Numbered from the stretch's first letter, positions 9,523-15,998 are shown. The stretch is 16,069 nucleotides of DNA from Leptospira alstonii serovar Sichuan str. 79601 (GCF_000347175.1 NZ_ANIK01000043.1:1-16069), one strand, 5' to 3'. Made by a program: numbers and translations. The notes: a model not told the origin generated them from the letters alone.

Positions 9523-10236
9523 ATGAAATTTATATATTTTATTTTTATAATGTTACTTTTGGTTTCTTGCGAGGAGCCGAAGGAAAAATTCCATTCCGAA
9601 TTGACTTATTTTTCATCGCCCAAAGCGGGAGTTCTTCCTTATTTCAAAAGCGAAGCTATGGATCCTTATTGGCCGGGCGAGGACGGAAAATTGCCGGAGG
9701 ATCTTAGGAAAGTTCCCGAGTTCTTCCTTCTTTCTCACGAAAAAAGGGAATTTAACAACCGCGGTCTGAAAGACAAATATACGTTAGTCACGTTCTTTTA
9801 CGCGAAGTGTAGGGGAATTTGTCCCATGATCACCAGGAATATGATGAATTTCTTACCTAAGATCGAGGATCAAACCGATCTTCAGATCGTATCGATTTCC
9901 GTAAACCCGGAGATTGATACGGTCGAAATTCTGAATCAATTTAGAAATCAATATAAAATAACTCGAAACAACTGGATCTTTCTCACAGGTTCCAAAAAGA
10001 CGATTTACGATATGGCCAGGAATCAATTCGGCGCGGATATAAAGGTGATTCAAGGAAAGGACGATTTAAACGATTTCGTTCATACTGAAAACGTGTATCT
10101 TATCGATAAAAGGTTTTATCTGCGCGGAGTGTATCGAGCCAAAGGTCCCGGCGATTTGGAAAGATTGAAGATCGAATTGAACACTTTGAGAAAAGAAGAC
10201 GGGAAAAGTCTTTCCGTTTCGACTAACGGATCTTAA
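9523..10236 (+). CDS. SCO1/SenC-family thioredoxin-fold lipoprotein (copper chaperone type)
   Basis: I choose ATG 9523 because it opens a clean lipoprotein signal (MKFIYFIFIMLLLVSC, Cys16). The frame is open back to GTG 9466, which would add an unlikely hydrophilic leader. The product has 237 residues. The SCO hallmarks are present: the CxxxCP motif (KCRGICP, Cys96 and Cys100) and the conserved downstream His (DFVHTENVYLID, His187). These three bind copper in characterised family members. SCO proteins deliver copper to the CuA site of cytochrome c oxidase or act as thiol-disulfide reductases. No oxidase gene is nearby. Neighbours are the YHYH and MORN lipoproteins, together a plausible envelope copper-handling set. 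The ribosome binding site is weak. Family assignment is firm. Confidence 0.92.
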   Translation: MKFIYFIFIMLLLVSCEEPKEKFHSELTYFSSPKAGVLPYFKSEAMDPYWPGEDGKLPEDLRKVPEFFLLSHEKREFNNRGLKDKYTLVTFFYAKCRGICPMITRNMMNFLPKIEDQTDLQIVSISVNPEIDTVEILNQFRNQYKITRNNWIFLTGSKKTIYDMARNQFGADIKVIQGKDDLNDFVHTENVYLIDKRFYLRGVYRAKGPGDLERLKIELNTLRKEDGKSLSVSTNGS

Positions 10237-10496
10237 ACGATTTGCTCGTCCGTAATCGTCGTTTCATGTTCGATTTCAAATTCATGCTTTGTAAATCCGA
10301 ACTTTACGGGAACGAACACGCATTGAAACCGAAAATAATTTCCATTTTTCAAAAAGTCAAATTCTCCTAAGAGCTTGTCCCAAAACTCGTCGAGCGACCT
10401 GAAACGCGATCTATCGAACGACCCGTGGAAACTCAGTGAATGCCTTCCTATGGGGCGGCATTCAGGGAGTGAGATTGAGTTCAGAGAGCGTTTCAT
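10233..10496 (-). CDS. Doubtful small ORF of 87 residues
   Basis: An open frame ends 4 bp inside the SCO1-like gene on the opposite strand. Its last 45 residues (for example YFRFQCVFVPVKFGFTKHEF) look like protein, while its first 30 run through the inverted repeat at 10437-10464 and look like translated repeat. There is no ribosome binding site at the ATG. It could be the surviving 3' end of a chromosomal gene cut off when the cassette array arrived, or chance. I recognise no family. Confidence 0.3.
   Translation of the reverse strand: MKRSLNSISLPECRPIGRHSLSFHGSFDRSRFRSLDEFWDKLLGEFDFLKNGNYFRFQCVFVPVKFGFTKHEFEIEHETTITDEQIV
10437..10464. repeat. Inverted repeat between SCO1 gene and array
   Basis: TGAATGCC at 10437-10444 pairs with GGCATTCA at 10457-10464 across a 12-nt loop, with further CTCA/TGAG pairing just outside. 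No T-run follows on either strand, so it is not a standard terminator. It lies between the chromosomal operon and the first attC-like site and may be a separate small repeat. Confidence 0.5.
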
Positions 10497-10602
10497 CGAG
10501 TTCAGAAAGTGATTAATTGAAAAGCTCTATGTTTTAGTTTCCCTGATTTTGGATACTGAGAAATAAAACTCAATTTCGCTCTCTAAGCCCTGGGCGAATG
10601 TC

Positions 10603-10632
10603 GCCTAACGAAGCGAGGAGGCGAAGTTATGC
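10603..10632 (-). repeat. attC-like site 1 (deleted form, array end)
   Basis: The site runs from box GCCTAAC (10603-10609) to box GTTATGC (10626-10632), only 30 bp. Between them is the segment AAGCGAGGAGGCGAA that in the longer sites lies next to the right box. It therefore looks like a full site that lost its left arm and centre. This is the last site on the left; the chromosomal SCO1 operon follows. No matching box was seen further left. Strand is given from the direction of the cassette genes. Confidence 0.7.
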
Positions 10633-10686
10633 GAAGTTCGGCTGACGAACTTCAAAAAGGCAAGAAGCCATTACAGGTACATAAAA

Positions 10687-11154
10687 TTATTTCTCATTCA
10701 CTTGAATAGAAAGTAATCCGAATATGAACGCAGCTATTCCTAATCCTACTCTTAGCCATTGCCAATTTCCCCAGGTTGTAATGGCTAATGTCAATTTGTC
10801 GTTTGCGATGGAACGCGTATTGAAGTTAGCATTTGCATCTTTGAAGAAAATAAAAAATGTCGCTATTACAATAATAGATAGGACTGTGGACGCGACCATC
10901 GACCATTTTCCTTCTTGTTTCGTAATCAGAAGAAGAATAGAAGTGACTACAGTAAGAATTGTGCTCCAAATCTCGAGCGGACTATAGTAATTAACCAACG
11001 CAGCTTGGTTTTTTGCATACCAATCAAAGAACTCAGTTGGCGATAAACTCAACCAAAAAGGAACGATGATTACCGCCTCTGTTAGCATTGCCCCGGCAGT
11101 TAGACCAAGAACTAGTACCGTAATAAATCCGGTGATTTTAGTAAGTATATTCAT
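10687..11154 (-). CDS. Four-helix membrane protein, DUF1772-like
   Basis: This 155-residue protein has four hydrophobic segments, at about 5-33, 60-78, 84-103 and 133-149, and little else. The first helix with GAMLTEAVIIVPFW, the WSTILTVVTSILLLI segment and the loop DANANFNTRSI fit the DUF1772 (anthrone-oxygenase-like) membrane family. No substrate can be assigned. GGAGG lies 7 nt before the ATG, and a plausible promoter is at 11178-11205, so the cassette does not depend on read-through. It is the only gene of cassette unit A and, being neither a toxin nor an antitoxin, stands out from most of its neighbours. Confidence 0.75.
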   Translation of the reverse strand: MNILTKITGFITVLVLGLTAGAMLTEAVIIVPFWLSLSPTEFFDWYAKNQAALVNYYSPLEIWSTILTVVTSILLLITKQEGKWSMVASTVLSIIVIATFFIFFKDANANFNTRSIANDKLTLAITTWGNWQWLRVGLGIAAFIFGLLSIQVNEK

Positions 11155-11177
11155 CCATTATCCTCCATTTTATGGCG

Positions 11178-11205
11178 ATTAAAGTTTACTTCCTAGTTTA
11201 ACCAA
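11178..11205 (-). promoter_or_regulatory. Candidate promoter of the DUF1772-like cassette gene
   Basis: On the minus strand TTGGTT (11200-11205) and TTTAAT (11178-11183) are 16 nt apart. The -10 box ends 23 nt before the ATG at 11154, leaving room for the GGAGG ribosome binding site. This is plausible but not strong. Confidence 0.4.
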
Positions 11206-11275
11206 CCAGGAAATTATTTTGAGGACCACGAATGTAATGACTGAAGGTCGGTTTGGTTTCTGCTAGCCGAATTTC

Positions 11276-11440
11276 GCATAACGAAATAGTCTTCTCGACG
11301 TTTGCGACCGCAAGCGCCTGTGCGCGATGCGGTTGGCACGAGGTTCGAGCGACCTTAGTCGCGTCTCGCGAACCGAAGTGGCAAAGCAATGTGTCGAAGA
11401 CCGGAGTGAGCGCGAACGAAGCGAGGAGACGAAGTTAGGC
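11276..11440 (-). repeat. attC-like site 2
   Basis: A 165-bp GC-rich repeat from box GCATAAC (11276-11282) to box GTTAGGC (11434-11440). Inside the boxes, GTCTTCTC (11289-11296) can pair with GAGGAGAC (11423-11430), like the L boxes of attC. The centre holds a hairpin: GGTTCG (11342-11347) with CGAACC (11369-11374), and GCGAC with GTCGC around a CTTA loop. It is longer than typical integron attC sites. Confidence 0.75.
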
Positions 11441-11486
11441 GCCGTTTTTGCCGATGCACTAACAAATTACGCCAAGGATGGCGTTG

Positions 11487-11799
<313 letters not shown>

Positions 11800-11816
<17 letters not shown>

Positions 11817-12164
11817 GTCGCGCTCTCTTCGATTGAATTAAGTCTTTTAAAGAAGTTACTAAATCAGCTAAGATCGTAAGCTCCTTTTTTGAAAGATTCT
11901 CTTTGTCGTTCTTTTCAAGAAGTGTTATTAAGAACAATACAGAGAATTCTTCAATATCTAAGTAAAAACTCGAATTCCTCCGCTCTTACCTATTCCTTTC
12001 TTTTTCCAGCGTATCTTTCTGATTCCGTTAGAACCTTTAATTACCGGACCATACTTTGGATTTTCTAAAAGAAACTCTTGGAGTTCTTTTAACTCTTCAT
12101 CTTCAAGTCCGGCTTTTTTCCAAAATAGATCGAAATCTGGAAGGTGAATGAATATTCTCTTCAA
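11800..12164 (-). pseudogene. RelE/HigB-like toxin, frameshifted
   Basis: The first frame starts at TTG 12164 and codes for about 68 residues (FDLFWKKAGLEDEELKELQE, then GGIRVFT) before a stop at 11958-11960. A one-base shift at the A-run 11964-11968 (five A on the plus strand, six expected) restores YLDIEEFSVLFLITLLEKND and the rest of a typical RelE-family C-terminus. That frame ends at 11800, overlapping the antitoxin start. The repaired protein would be about 120 residues, the usual length. RelE-like toxins cleave mRNA on ribosomes; this one should be inactive unless the run is a sequencing error or the ribosome slips there. Confidence 0.8.
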
Positions 12165-12208
<44 letters not shown>

Positions 12209-12283
12209 CTTTTACTAAGATTTGGATTTAATCGCCGCATGGACGCGGCGAAAAAAACCTGAGAAGCCTTGGCAAAAATGTTC

Positions 12284-12400
12284 GCCTAACGACAATTGAT
12301 TGTCGACGTTCGCGGTTCTGGAGCGTGCCTAAGCACGCGGAAGAATTGGAGCGAGGGTCGCATGAGCGATCCCGAACGAAGCGAGGAGACGAAGTTATGC
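12284..12400 (-). repeat. attC-like site 3
   Basis: A 117-bp GC-rich repeat from box GCCTAAC (12284-12290) to box GTTATGC (12394-12400). Next to the left box is a hairpin GACAAT-TG-ATTGTC (12291-12304) that replaces the usual GAAAGAGTCTCCTC arm. The centre has a 6-bp hairpin, GCGTGC (12323-12328) with GCACGC (12333-12338), at the place where site 6 has GCACG/CGTGC. Confidence 0.75.
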
Positions 12401-12945
12401 GAAGCGGCCACGCCTTATTTATTGCTGAAACTCTCCGTAACCAAGCCATTCCGGATCTGCCTTTAGGTAATGCTGGAACTGAAATTGCGGAAACTGCTTT
12501 TGCAAATTGGCAAGAAGTGGAGCGAGTTGCGTGGTGTCGTTGTAGTATAGCGTAAACTCCCGCACGTCGGGGAGCGTGACGATGGCAACAATAATGGCTG
12601 CATTGTCTTTTTGCGCATGATCAAAAAGGTAATCCTCCACGGCGTTAAGGTCAGGAATTTGTTCGGAGGCTGCGCGCAATGGCAAAGCTATTCCGACCCG
12701 CTGGGAATATTGAGGGTGTCCCTTTATTGAGGCCGCCCAGGTATTGAGTCTGACGACGAGAGGTTTACCCGAATGGTCTCCGTTCAGGACATTCCATTTG
12801 TCTTGGATTTTCAAGTTTTTGCGATCAGGGTGTTCAATTTTCACAGGTGGCTTCTCTCCTTTACAATGCCAGCTGAAGAGTAAGCAGGCTATGATGAATA
12901 GGGTTTTAGTATTTGTTTTCATAAGGCGTGGCTATGGCGCATAAC
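12394..12945 (-). mobile_element. Cassette unit C (DUF695-like lipoprotein)
   Basis: The unit is bounded by a private inverted repeat of 25 nt: 12394-12418 on the left and 12921-12945 on the right. Twenty positions match: GTTATGCG, five unmatched bases, then GCCACGCCTTAT. The right copy reaches into the start codon of the gene, so the gene is packed tightly between the repeats. Confidence 0.7.
12419..12922 (-). CDS. Lipoprotein with DUF695-like domain
   Basis: This 167-residue protein begins MKTNTKTLFIIACLLFSWHC, a signal peptide with lipidated Cys20, so it is membrane-anchored outside the cytoplasm. Residues of about 42-167 fit the DUF695 family: a WNVLNGDHSGKPLVVRLNTW start, GIALPLR, EDYLFDHAQKDNAAIIVAIV in the middle, the strand FTLYYND and the ending DPEWLGYGEF. 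The biochemical role of that family is unknown to me. Only 22 nt separate the cassette edge from the ATG and no ribosome binding site or promoter fits there, so expression probably relies on read-through. Its base composition is visibly richer in G and C than the toxin-antitoxin cassettes, which points to a different source. Confidence 0.8.
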   Translation of the reverse strand: MKTNTKTLFIIACLLFSWHCKGEKPPVKIEHPDRKNLKIQDKWNVLNGDHSGKPLVVRLNTWAASIKGHPQYSQRVGIALPLRAASEQIPDLNAVEDYLFDHAQKDNAAIIVAIVTLPDVREFTLYYNDTTQLAPLLANLQKQFPQFQFQHYLKADPEWLGYGEFQQ

Positions 12946-13006
12946 GAAAGAGTCCCTCGACGTTTGCGAAGCAATCTCGAAGCGCCGCGAGAAGACGAAG
13001 TTAGAC
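12939..13006 (-). repeat. attC-like site 4
   Basis: A 68-bp repeat from box GCATAAC (12939-12945) to box GTTAGAC (13000-13006). It keeps the left arm (GAAAGAGTCCCTCGACGTTTG) in nearly the form of site 5, and the right arm GCGCCGCGAGAAGACGAA, but lacks the long centre of sites 2, 5 and 6. Its size is within the range of ordinary integron attC sites. Confidence 0.75.
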
Positions 13007-13023
13007 GGCGTCTGCTTTCAAGT

Positions 13024-13305
13024 TCAGGCGATATTCTTACGAGATCGAACCTTTACTTCTAAGTCTAATGCGTGGCATACTTTCAAAAAAGTTGCGAGAT
13101 TGCAATTTATACCATTTTCAATTTTCGAAAGTTGTTGTTGAGTTACATGGGCCATTTTTGCAAGTTCTGATTGAGAAAGACCTTCCTTTTCTCGTAAATC
13201 ATGTAACTCTAAAGATAAATTGATTAGTTCCCTTTCTTCTTGAAACTTTTCTTTGAATTTCTCGTTTTTAATTTTAGTCTTTAAATGTGATCTGAATGAT
13301 TTCAT
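13024..13305 (-). CDS. XRE-family antitoxin (HigA-like)
   Basis: This 93-residue protein has a full XRE helix-turn-helix at about 34-88: LHDLREKEGLSQSELAKMAH, then VTQQQLSKIENG and a VCHALDLEVKVR end. The N-terminal 30 residues are charged and probably contact the toxin. It starts 4 bp inside the upstream toxin gene (ATGA overlap), so the two are translationally coupled. It should neutralise the Gp49-like toxin and repress their common promoter at the palindrome near 13697-13716. Confidence 0.9.
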   Translation of the reverse strand: MKSFRSHLKTKIKNEKFKEKFQEERELINLSLELHDLREKEGLSQSELAKMAHVTQQQLSKIENGINCNLATFLKVCHALDLEVKVRSRKNIA

Positions 13306-13688
13306 AATAATAACTTCTCTATTGCTTTCTCCGGATATTTCTTAAGAAACTTTTCTTTTCTCTTTACAGCTTTGTCTATTTCAGACTTCGGAACTTTAGC
13401 AGACCGCTTAATAAAATGATTCGTAAGTATAACGTAGTCTTTATAACAGAAAAAGTATAAAATACGAACCTGATCTCCGGAAAGTTTAATTCGTAATTCA
13501 TGAATACCGTCTCTTAATATATCAGCGTAAGGCCTTGGTAAATTTGGCCCTAATAATTCTTCAAGTTTCTCGATCCAAGCTAATATCTTCGTTTGATTTC
13601 TATTATCCTTTGAATTGATAAAAGTTTCGATTTCACTTTCTTCGTTCTCAGATTCCGAATAATAGTAAACTTTCCATTTTCTCGTCAC
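13302..13688 (-). CDS. Gp49/RelE-like toxin (HigB-type)
   Basis: This 128-residue protein fits the phage-derived Gp49-like / RelE superfamily of mRNA interferases. Signs are the YYYSESENEESEIETFINSK start, KILAWIEKLEELLG, IHELRIKLSGDQVRILYFF (the core strands with Arg residues) and VILTNHFIKRSAKVPKSEID near the end, where Lys and Arg residues are usual for RNA cleavage. It starts with GTG at 13688; a good -10 box ends only 5 nt before it, so the mRNA is probably leaderless. Length is normal and no residue appears to be lost, so the toxin should be active. It is paired with the XRE antitoxin in a 4-bp overlap. Confidence 0.9.
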   Translation of the reverse strand: MTRKWKVYYYSESENEESEIETFINSKDNRNQTKILAWIEKLEELLGPNLPRPYADILRDGIHELRIKLSGDQVRILYFFCYKDYVILTNHFIKRSAKVPKSEIDKAVKRKEKFLKKYPEKAIEKLLL

Positions 13689-13693
13689 AAATC

Positions 13694-13722
13694 ATAATAC
13701 ATCATATATGGCGTATTGCCAA
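13694..13722 (-). promoter_or_regulatory. Promoter and operator of the cassette D toxin-antitoxin pair
   Basis: On the minus strand TTGGCA (13717-13722) and TATTAT (13694-13699) are 17 nt apart. An imperfect 20-nt palindrome, with ATAC and GTAT ends around ATATAT (13697-13716), fills the spacer and is the likely antitoxin operator. The -10 box ends 5 nt before the GTG start of the toxin. Confidence 0.65.
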
Positions 13723-13789
13723 TTCAGAAAATTGATCGAAAAGTCGAAATATCAAATTTGCGTTGCACAATTTCTTTTTAGCAGATGCC

Positions 13790-13924
13790 GTCTAACGAAA
13801 GAGTCTCCTCGACGTTTGCGGCCCCGGAGCGCCGCGAGAAGTGACAAAGCAATGTGGCTTTAGCCCGTAGTGAGTCTGAGCGGGGACCGCGAATGGCGAA
13901 CGAAGCGAGAAGTCGAAGTTAGGC
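13790..13924 (-). repeat. attC-like site 5
   Basis: A 135-bp GC-rich repeat from box GTCTAAC (13790-13796) to box GTTAGGC (13918-13924). The arm next to the left box has GTCTCCTCG, which can pair with CGAGAAGTC next to the right box (spacers of 6 and 3 nt). The centre shares the AATGTG...GTAGTGAG segment with site 6. Confidence 0.75.
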
Positions 13925-13953
13925 GATCGGTTTGGCTGTAATAGAAATAATAC

Positions 13954-14241
13954 CTAAGCAGAGATCGGAAATTTAATCACGTTTTTAGGCTTATCCTGTA
14001 AAGCATTCCATAAATCTAATTTGATCTGCATATTGAGCCAGCTTTCAGGAGAAGTATTAGTCGCCAATGCAATCCTTATTGCCGTTTCAGGAGTAATTGA
14101 ACTTTTGGCATTAACTATTTCTGAAAGTGTTTTACGTGATATTCCTAAATCCTTAGCCGCTTCTGTAATAGTCAAACCCAATGGTTTGATTACATCTTCT
14201 AATAATACTTCCCCAGGGTGTGTAGGTTTTCTTTTATTCAT
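13954..14241 (-). CDS. higA: HigA antitoxin
   Basis: This 95-residue protein is a standard HigA (VapI-type) antitoxin. It starts with the family's KPTHPGEVLLEDVIKPLGLT signature, followed by the XRE helix-turn-helix ITEAAKDLGISRKTLSEIVN and the ITPETAIRIALATNTSPESW segment typical of this subgroup. It binds HigB to block its RNase action and represses the operon through the palindrome at 14538-14562. It lies 11 bp after the higB stop, in toxin-first order. Nothing looks damaged. Confidence 0.95.
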   Translation of the reverse strand: MNKRKPTHPGEVLLEDVIKPLGLTITEAAKDLGISRKTLSEIVNAKSSITPETAIRIALATNTSPESWLNMQIKLDLWNALQDKPKNVIKFPISA

Positions 14242-14252
14242 AATTATTACTT

Positions 14253-14531
14253 CTAATGATAATCTTCGTAATCGACTAATATCGCGTTTTCACCTTCAAA
14301 TTCGAATGTAATACGCCAATTTCCATTTACCCAAACCGACCATCTATCTTGTTCCTTACCTTTAAGTTGATGTAATTTAAAGGAAGGCAAGTCTATATCC
14401 TTTGGATTTAATGAAGCATCTAATCTATCTAAAATTCTACCTAACTTTCCTGCGTGATCCGGTTGAATTCCTCGTTTACTTCCAGTTTCAAAATACTGCT
14501 CTAAACCTTTGTGCTTAAATGAAATTATCAA
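14253..14531 (-). CDS. higB: HigB toxin (ribosome-dependent mRNA interferase)
   Basis: The protein is a standard HigB: ISFKHKGLEQYFETGSKRGI at the start, LGRILDRLDASLNPKDIDLP in the middle, LKGKEQDRWSVWVNGNWRIT with the core Trp and Arg, and VDYEDYH at the end. It cleaves mRNA on the ribosome. The frame is open from ATG 14540 (95 residues), but that codon lies inside the -10 box of the promoter and should not be transcribed. I therefore prefer TTG 14531 (92 residues), which gives the family's usual M-I-x-S-F start. It is 7 nt from the -10 box, so the message is probably leaderless. It is paired with higA. Confidence 0.9.
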   Translation of the reverse strand: MIISFKHKGLEQYFETGSKRGIQPDHAGKLGRILDRLDASLNPKDIDLPSFKLHQLKGKEQDRWSVWVNGNWRITFEFEGENAILVDYEDYH

Positions 14532-14537
14532 TGACCA

Positions 14538-14566
14538 CATTGTAACCTAATGGGTTACAATGTCAA
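14538..14566 (-). promoter_or_regulatory. higBA promoter and operator
   Basis: On the minus strand TTGACA (14561-14566) and TACAAT (14539-14544) are 16 nt apart. A perfect 10-bp inverted repeat, CATTGTAACC (14538-14547) and GGTTACAATG (14553-14562), spans the whole promoter from -35 edge to -10 box, so HigA binding would block polymerase directly. The -10 box covers the upstream ATG of the higB frame. Confidence 0.78.
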
Positions 14567-14603
14567 CCAATTTCGCTATTAAAATCAAGTTTGCCAAACT
14601 GTC

Positions 14604-14793
14604 GCCTAACGAGAGAGGCTTCTCGACGTTTGCGGTCCTGGAGCACGCTAAACGTGCGGAAGGATTGGAACGAGGTTTGAGCGAACCTTAGTCGCGGCTC
14701 GCGAACCGAGTGACAAAGCAAATGTGCCGAAGGCCGTAGTGAGCCTGAGCGGGAACCGTGAATGGCGAACGGAGCGAGAAACCGCAGTTAGGC
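14604..14793 (-). repeat. attC-like site 6
   Basis: The longest copy, 190 bp, from box GCCTAAC (14604-14610) to box GTTAGGC (14787-14793). TTCTCG near the left box can pair with CGAGAA near the right box. The centre has GCACG (14643-14647) with CGTGC (14653-14657), and a GGTTTG...CGAACC hairpin matching that of site 2. Confidence 0.75.
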
Positions 14794-14811
14794 GATCGTG
14801 CGTGCCTTAAT

Positions 14812-15237
14812 TTAAGATTTGATCATTTCAGAATTAATAATATTTAGTGCTTTACCTTTTTTCGTTTTGTAAAAAAGGAAATCACTATCTAAAGTCAAAA
14901 TATCTTTTATTTCATAAACTTCGGAGAGACTCACAAGAGAAGCGTCTGTAAAATCCATAGGGCGATCTGAATATTTTTCCATATAATGATGAATTAACGG
15001 AAAATGTTCATTATCTTGATTTAAAATTGTAATTGCACCGTCTTTAATCCATTCTATAAAAGAATTCTGAATTTTCTTATTATCTGATAGCAAATACGAA
15101 ACTTCTGTTACAACGGCTAAAGTTGTGAATAATCTTCCTTTGAAATTTTTAAGAAAAGATCTTATATCGTTACAATAAGCATCTGATTCATCAAAGAACG
15201 CTACGATAGGTCCGGTATCAATAATTGCTTTTATCAT
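14812..15237 (-). CDS. vapC: VapC toxin (PIN-domain ribonuclease)
   Basis: This 141-residue PIN-domain protein keeps the acidic residues that hold the catalytic metal: Asp7 (IIDTGPIVAFFD), Glu45 (VVTEVSYLL), Asp95 and/or Asp98 (MDFTDASLVSLSE) and Asp117/Asp119 (ILTLDSDFLFY). VapC enzymes cut tRNA or rRNA. Its ATG overlaps the vapB stop by 4 bp (ATGA), so translation is coupled and antitoxin is made first. Length is usual and no residue is missing, so it should be active. Confidence 0.93.
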   Translation of the reverse strand: MIKAIIDTGPIVAFFDESDAYCNDIRSFLKNFKGRLFTTLAVVTEVSYLLSDNKKIQNSFIEWIKDGAITILNQDNEHFPLIHHYMEKYSDRPMDFTDASLVSLSEVYEIKDILTLDSDFLFYKTKKGKALNIINSEMIKS

Positions 15238-15485
15238 TTACCTTTTTGCTTTTTCAGTATCGCATCTTTAATATACTTTTGGTGATTTACCGATTTGTCT
15301 GAATTCCCACTTTTATATTGGCCGAAGTATTTCTCACCTAATTCATAGGCTGATGGTTTCTGAGCAAAGTTATCAATATAATAGACCAAAGACTCTTTAA
15401 TGACTTCCGATTTACTTTTATTCTCAATTTTAGCTACTTCTGATAATTTCTTTTCTAATTCTGGGGGTAATCGAAGACTAATCAT
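15234..15485 (-). CDS. vapB: VapB antitoxin (ribbon-helix-helix)
   Basis: This 83-residue protein has a ribbon-helix-helix domain at about 1-42: MISLRLPPELEKKLSEVAKI, then ENKSKSEVIKESLVYYID. The C-terminal part (YELGEKYFGQYKSGNSD and onward) should wrap VapC. It starts at ATG 15485 with AGAGG (15492-15496, complement) as ribosome binding site, so unlike the three toxin-first pairs of the array this message has a leader. A perfect palindrome at 15505-15519 is the likely autoregulatory operator. Confidence 0.9.
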   Translation of the reverse strand: MISLRLPPELEKKLSEVAKIENKSKSEVIKESLVYYIDNFAQKPSAYELGEKYFGQYKSGNSDKSVNHQKYIKDAILKKQKGK

Positions 15486-15504
15486 ACTTTGCCTCTTGTA
15501 TCAC

Positions 15505-15519
15505 ATATGTAATACATAT
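15505..15519 (-). promoter_or_regulatory. VapB operator palindrome
   Basis: ATATGTA-A-TACATAT is a perfect 7-bp inverted repeat with a 1-nt centre, 20 nt before the vapB start. RHH antitoxins such as VapB bind sites of this type. A possible -35 TTAACA lies at 15527-15532 but I could not fix a -10 box. Confidence 0.65.
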
Positions 15520-15615
15520 TCGATTTTGTTAATAGGATTTTTGATTTCTCTTTAATTACGGAAACGAATATATAAGCGCATTTTTTTATTTAAAAAGTAG
15601 CTTGGCACGAATGAC

Positions 15616-15700
15616 ACCTAACGAAATCGAGCAAATGTGCCGAAGGTCAAGCGAGAGTAGCGGAGCGATCTCGAAGCGCCGCGAGAAGTCGAAGTTAGTC
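15616..15700 (-). repeat. attC-like site 7
   Basis: An 85-bp repeat from box ACCTAAC (15616-15622) to box GTTAGTC (15694-15700). It has the CAAATGTGCCGAAGG segment of site 6 and the GCGCCGCGAGAAG segment of sites 4 and 5, but lacks the GACGTTTGCG arm, so it is another internally shortened form. Its right box differs from those of other sites; the next site, outside the window, should have GACTAAC as left box if the pattern holds. Confidence 0.7.
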
Positions 15701-15998
15701 GACGTTGCGTTTTCTCTTTGATTTTTTATAATCTTCAAAATTGAGAGTTTTTAACTTTGTAATTCCAGAAAGCCCTAAGAAATCATTGTCGTAAGTTACA
15801 AGAACGAGATTATGTGTAATTGCAATCCGAGCAATTTAAGGCATCAATTGTAGCTAATGTAATTCCCTTTTTAGAAAGTAAATTCCTTAACTTTGCTGCT
15901 TCAATATGATCCTTTTCAGAAGGTGAAATAAAATTAAAATATCTGAACTGCTCTTCTATTTCTGAGAATATTTTCGGTTCTTTAAGCCCATTATACGC
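15695..15998 (-). pseudogene. PIN-domain (VapC-like) toxin remnant
   Basis: On the minus strand the frame from about 15998 reads YNGLKEPKIFSEIEEQFRYF, then ISPSEKDHIEAAKLRNLLSK and GITLATIDAL, typical of a VapC PIN domain. After DAL one extra base, in the T-run 15835-15837, breaks the frame; correcting it gives IARIAITHNLVLVTYDNDFL and an end inside the attC-like box at 15695-15697. The N-terminal third, with the first catalytic Asp, is missing: beyond 15998 the sequence changes to an IS3 transposase fragment. The remnant cannot be active. Its stop codon being supplied by the site box shows how closely the gene sits in its cassette. Confidence 0.78.

Larger units (their letters stand above)
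10626..11282 (-). mobile_element. Cassette unit A (DUF1772-like membrane protein)
   Basis: The unit is bounded by a private inverted repeat. The left end, 10626-10643, reads GTTATGCGAAGTTCGGCT and the right end, 11265-11282, is its complement with one mismatch (17 of 18). The outer 7 bp are the attC-like boxes; the inner 11 bp occur only in this unit. It carries one gene with its own ribosome binding site. Confidence 0.7.
13000..13796 (-). mobile_element. Cassette unit D (Gp49-like toxin and XRE antitoxin)
   Basis: The unit is bounded by a private inverted repeat: 13000-13016 (GTTAGACGGCGTCTGCT) and 13780-13796, with 16 of 17 positions matching. The box variant GTTAGAC/GTCTAAC is used at these two ends only, which strongly ties them together as one unit. 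Confidence 0.72.
13918..14610 (-). mobile_element. Cassette unit E (HigBA)
   Basis: The ends are complementary: 13918-13936 and 14593-14610 share GTTAGGCGA, then 3 or 2 unmatched bases, then GTTTGGC. It carries a complete HigBA toxin-antitoxin pair with its own promoter and operator. Confidence 0.68.
14787..15622 (-). mobile_element. Cassette unit F (VapBC)
   Basis: The ends, 14787-14806 and 15604-15622, are partly complementary: GTTAGG, an inner CGTGCC block, and mismatches between. The boxes differ at one base (GTTAGGC against GTTAGGT), making this the least exact of the six complete units. Confidence 0.55.

Noticed and set aside
10633..10653. Hairpin GAAGTTCG/CGAACTTC as a terminator of the DUF1772-like gene
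   Set aside because: No T-run follows on the minus strand, and the left arm belongs to the end repeat of unit A.
12232..12257. Hairpin CGCCGC/GCGGCG next to an A-run as a terminator
   Set aside because: On the minus strand, the direction of the genes, the T-run precedes the hairpin; on the plus strand it is followed by A, not T.
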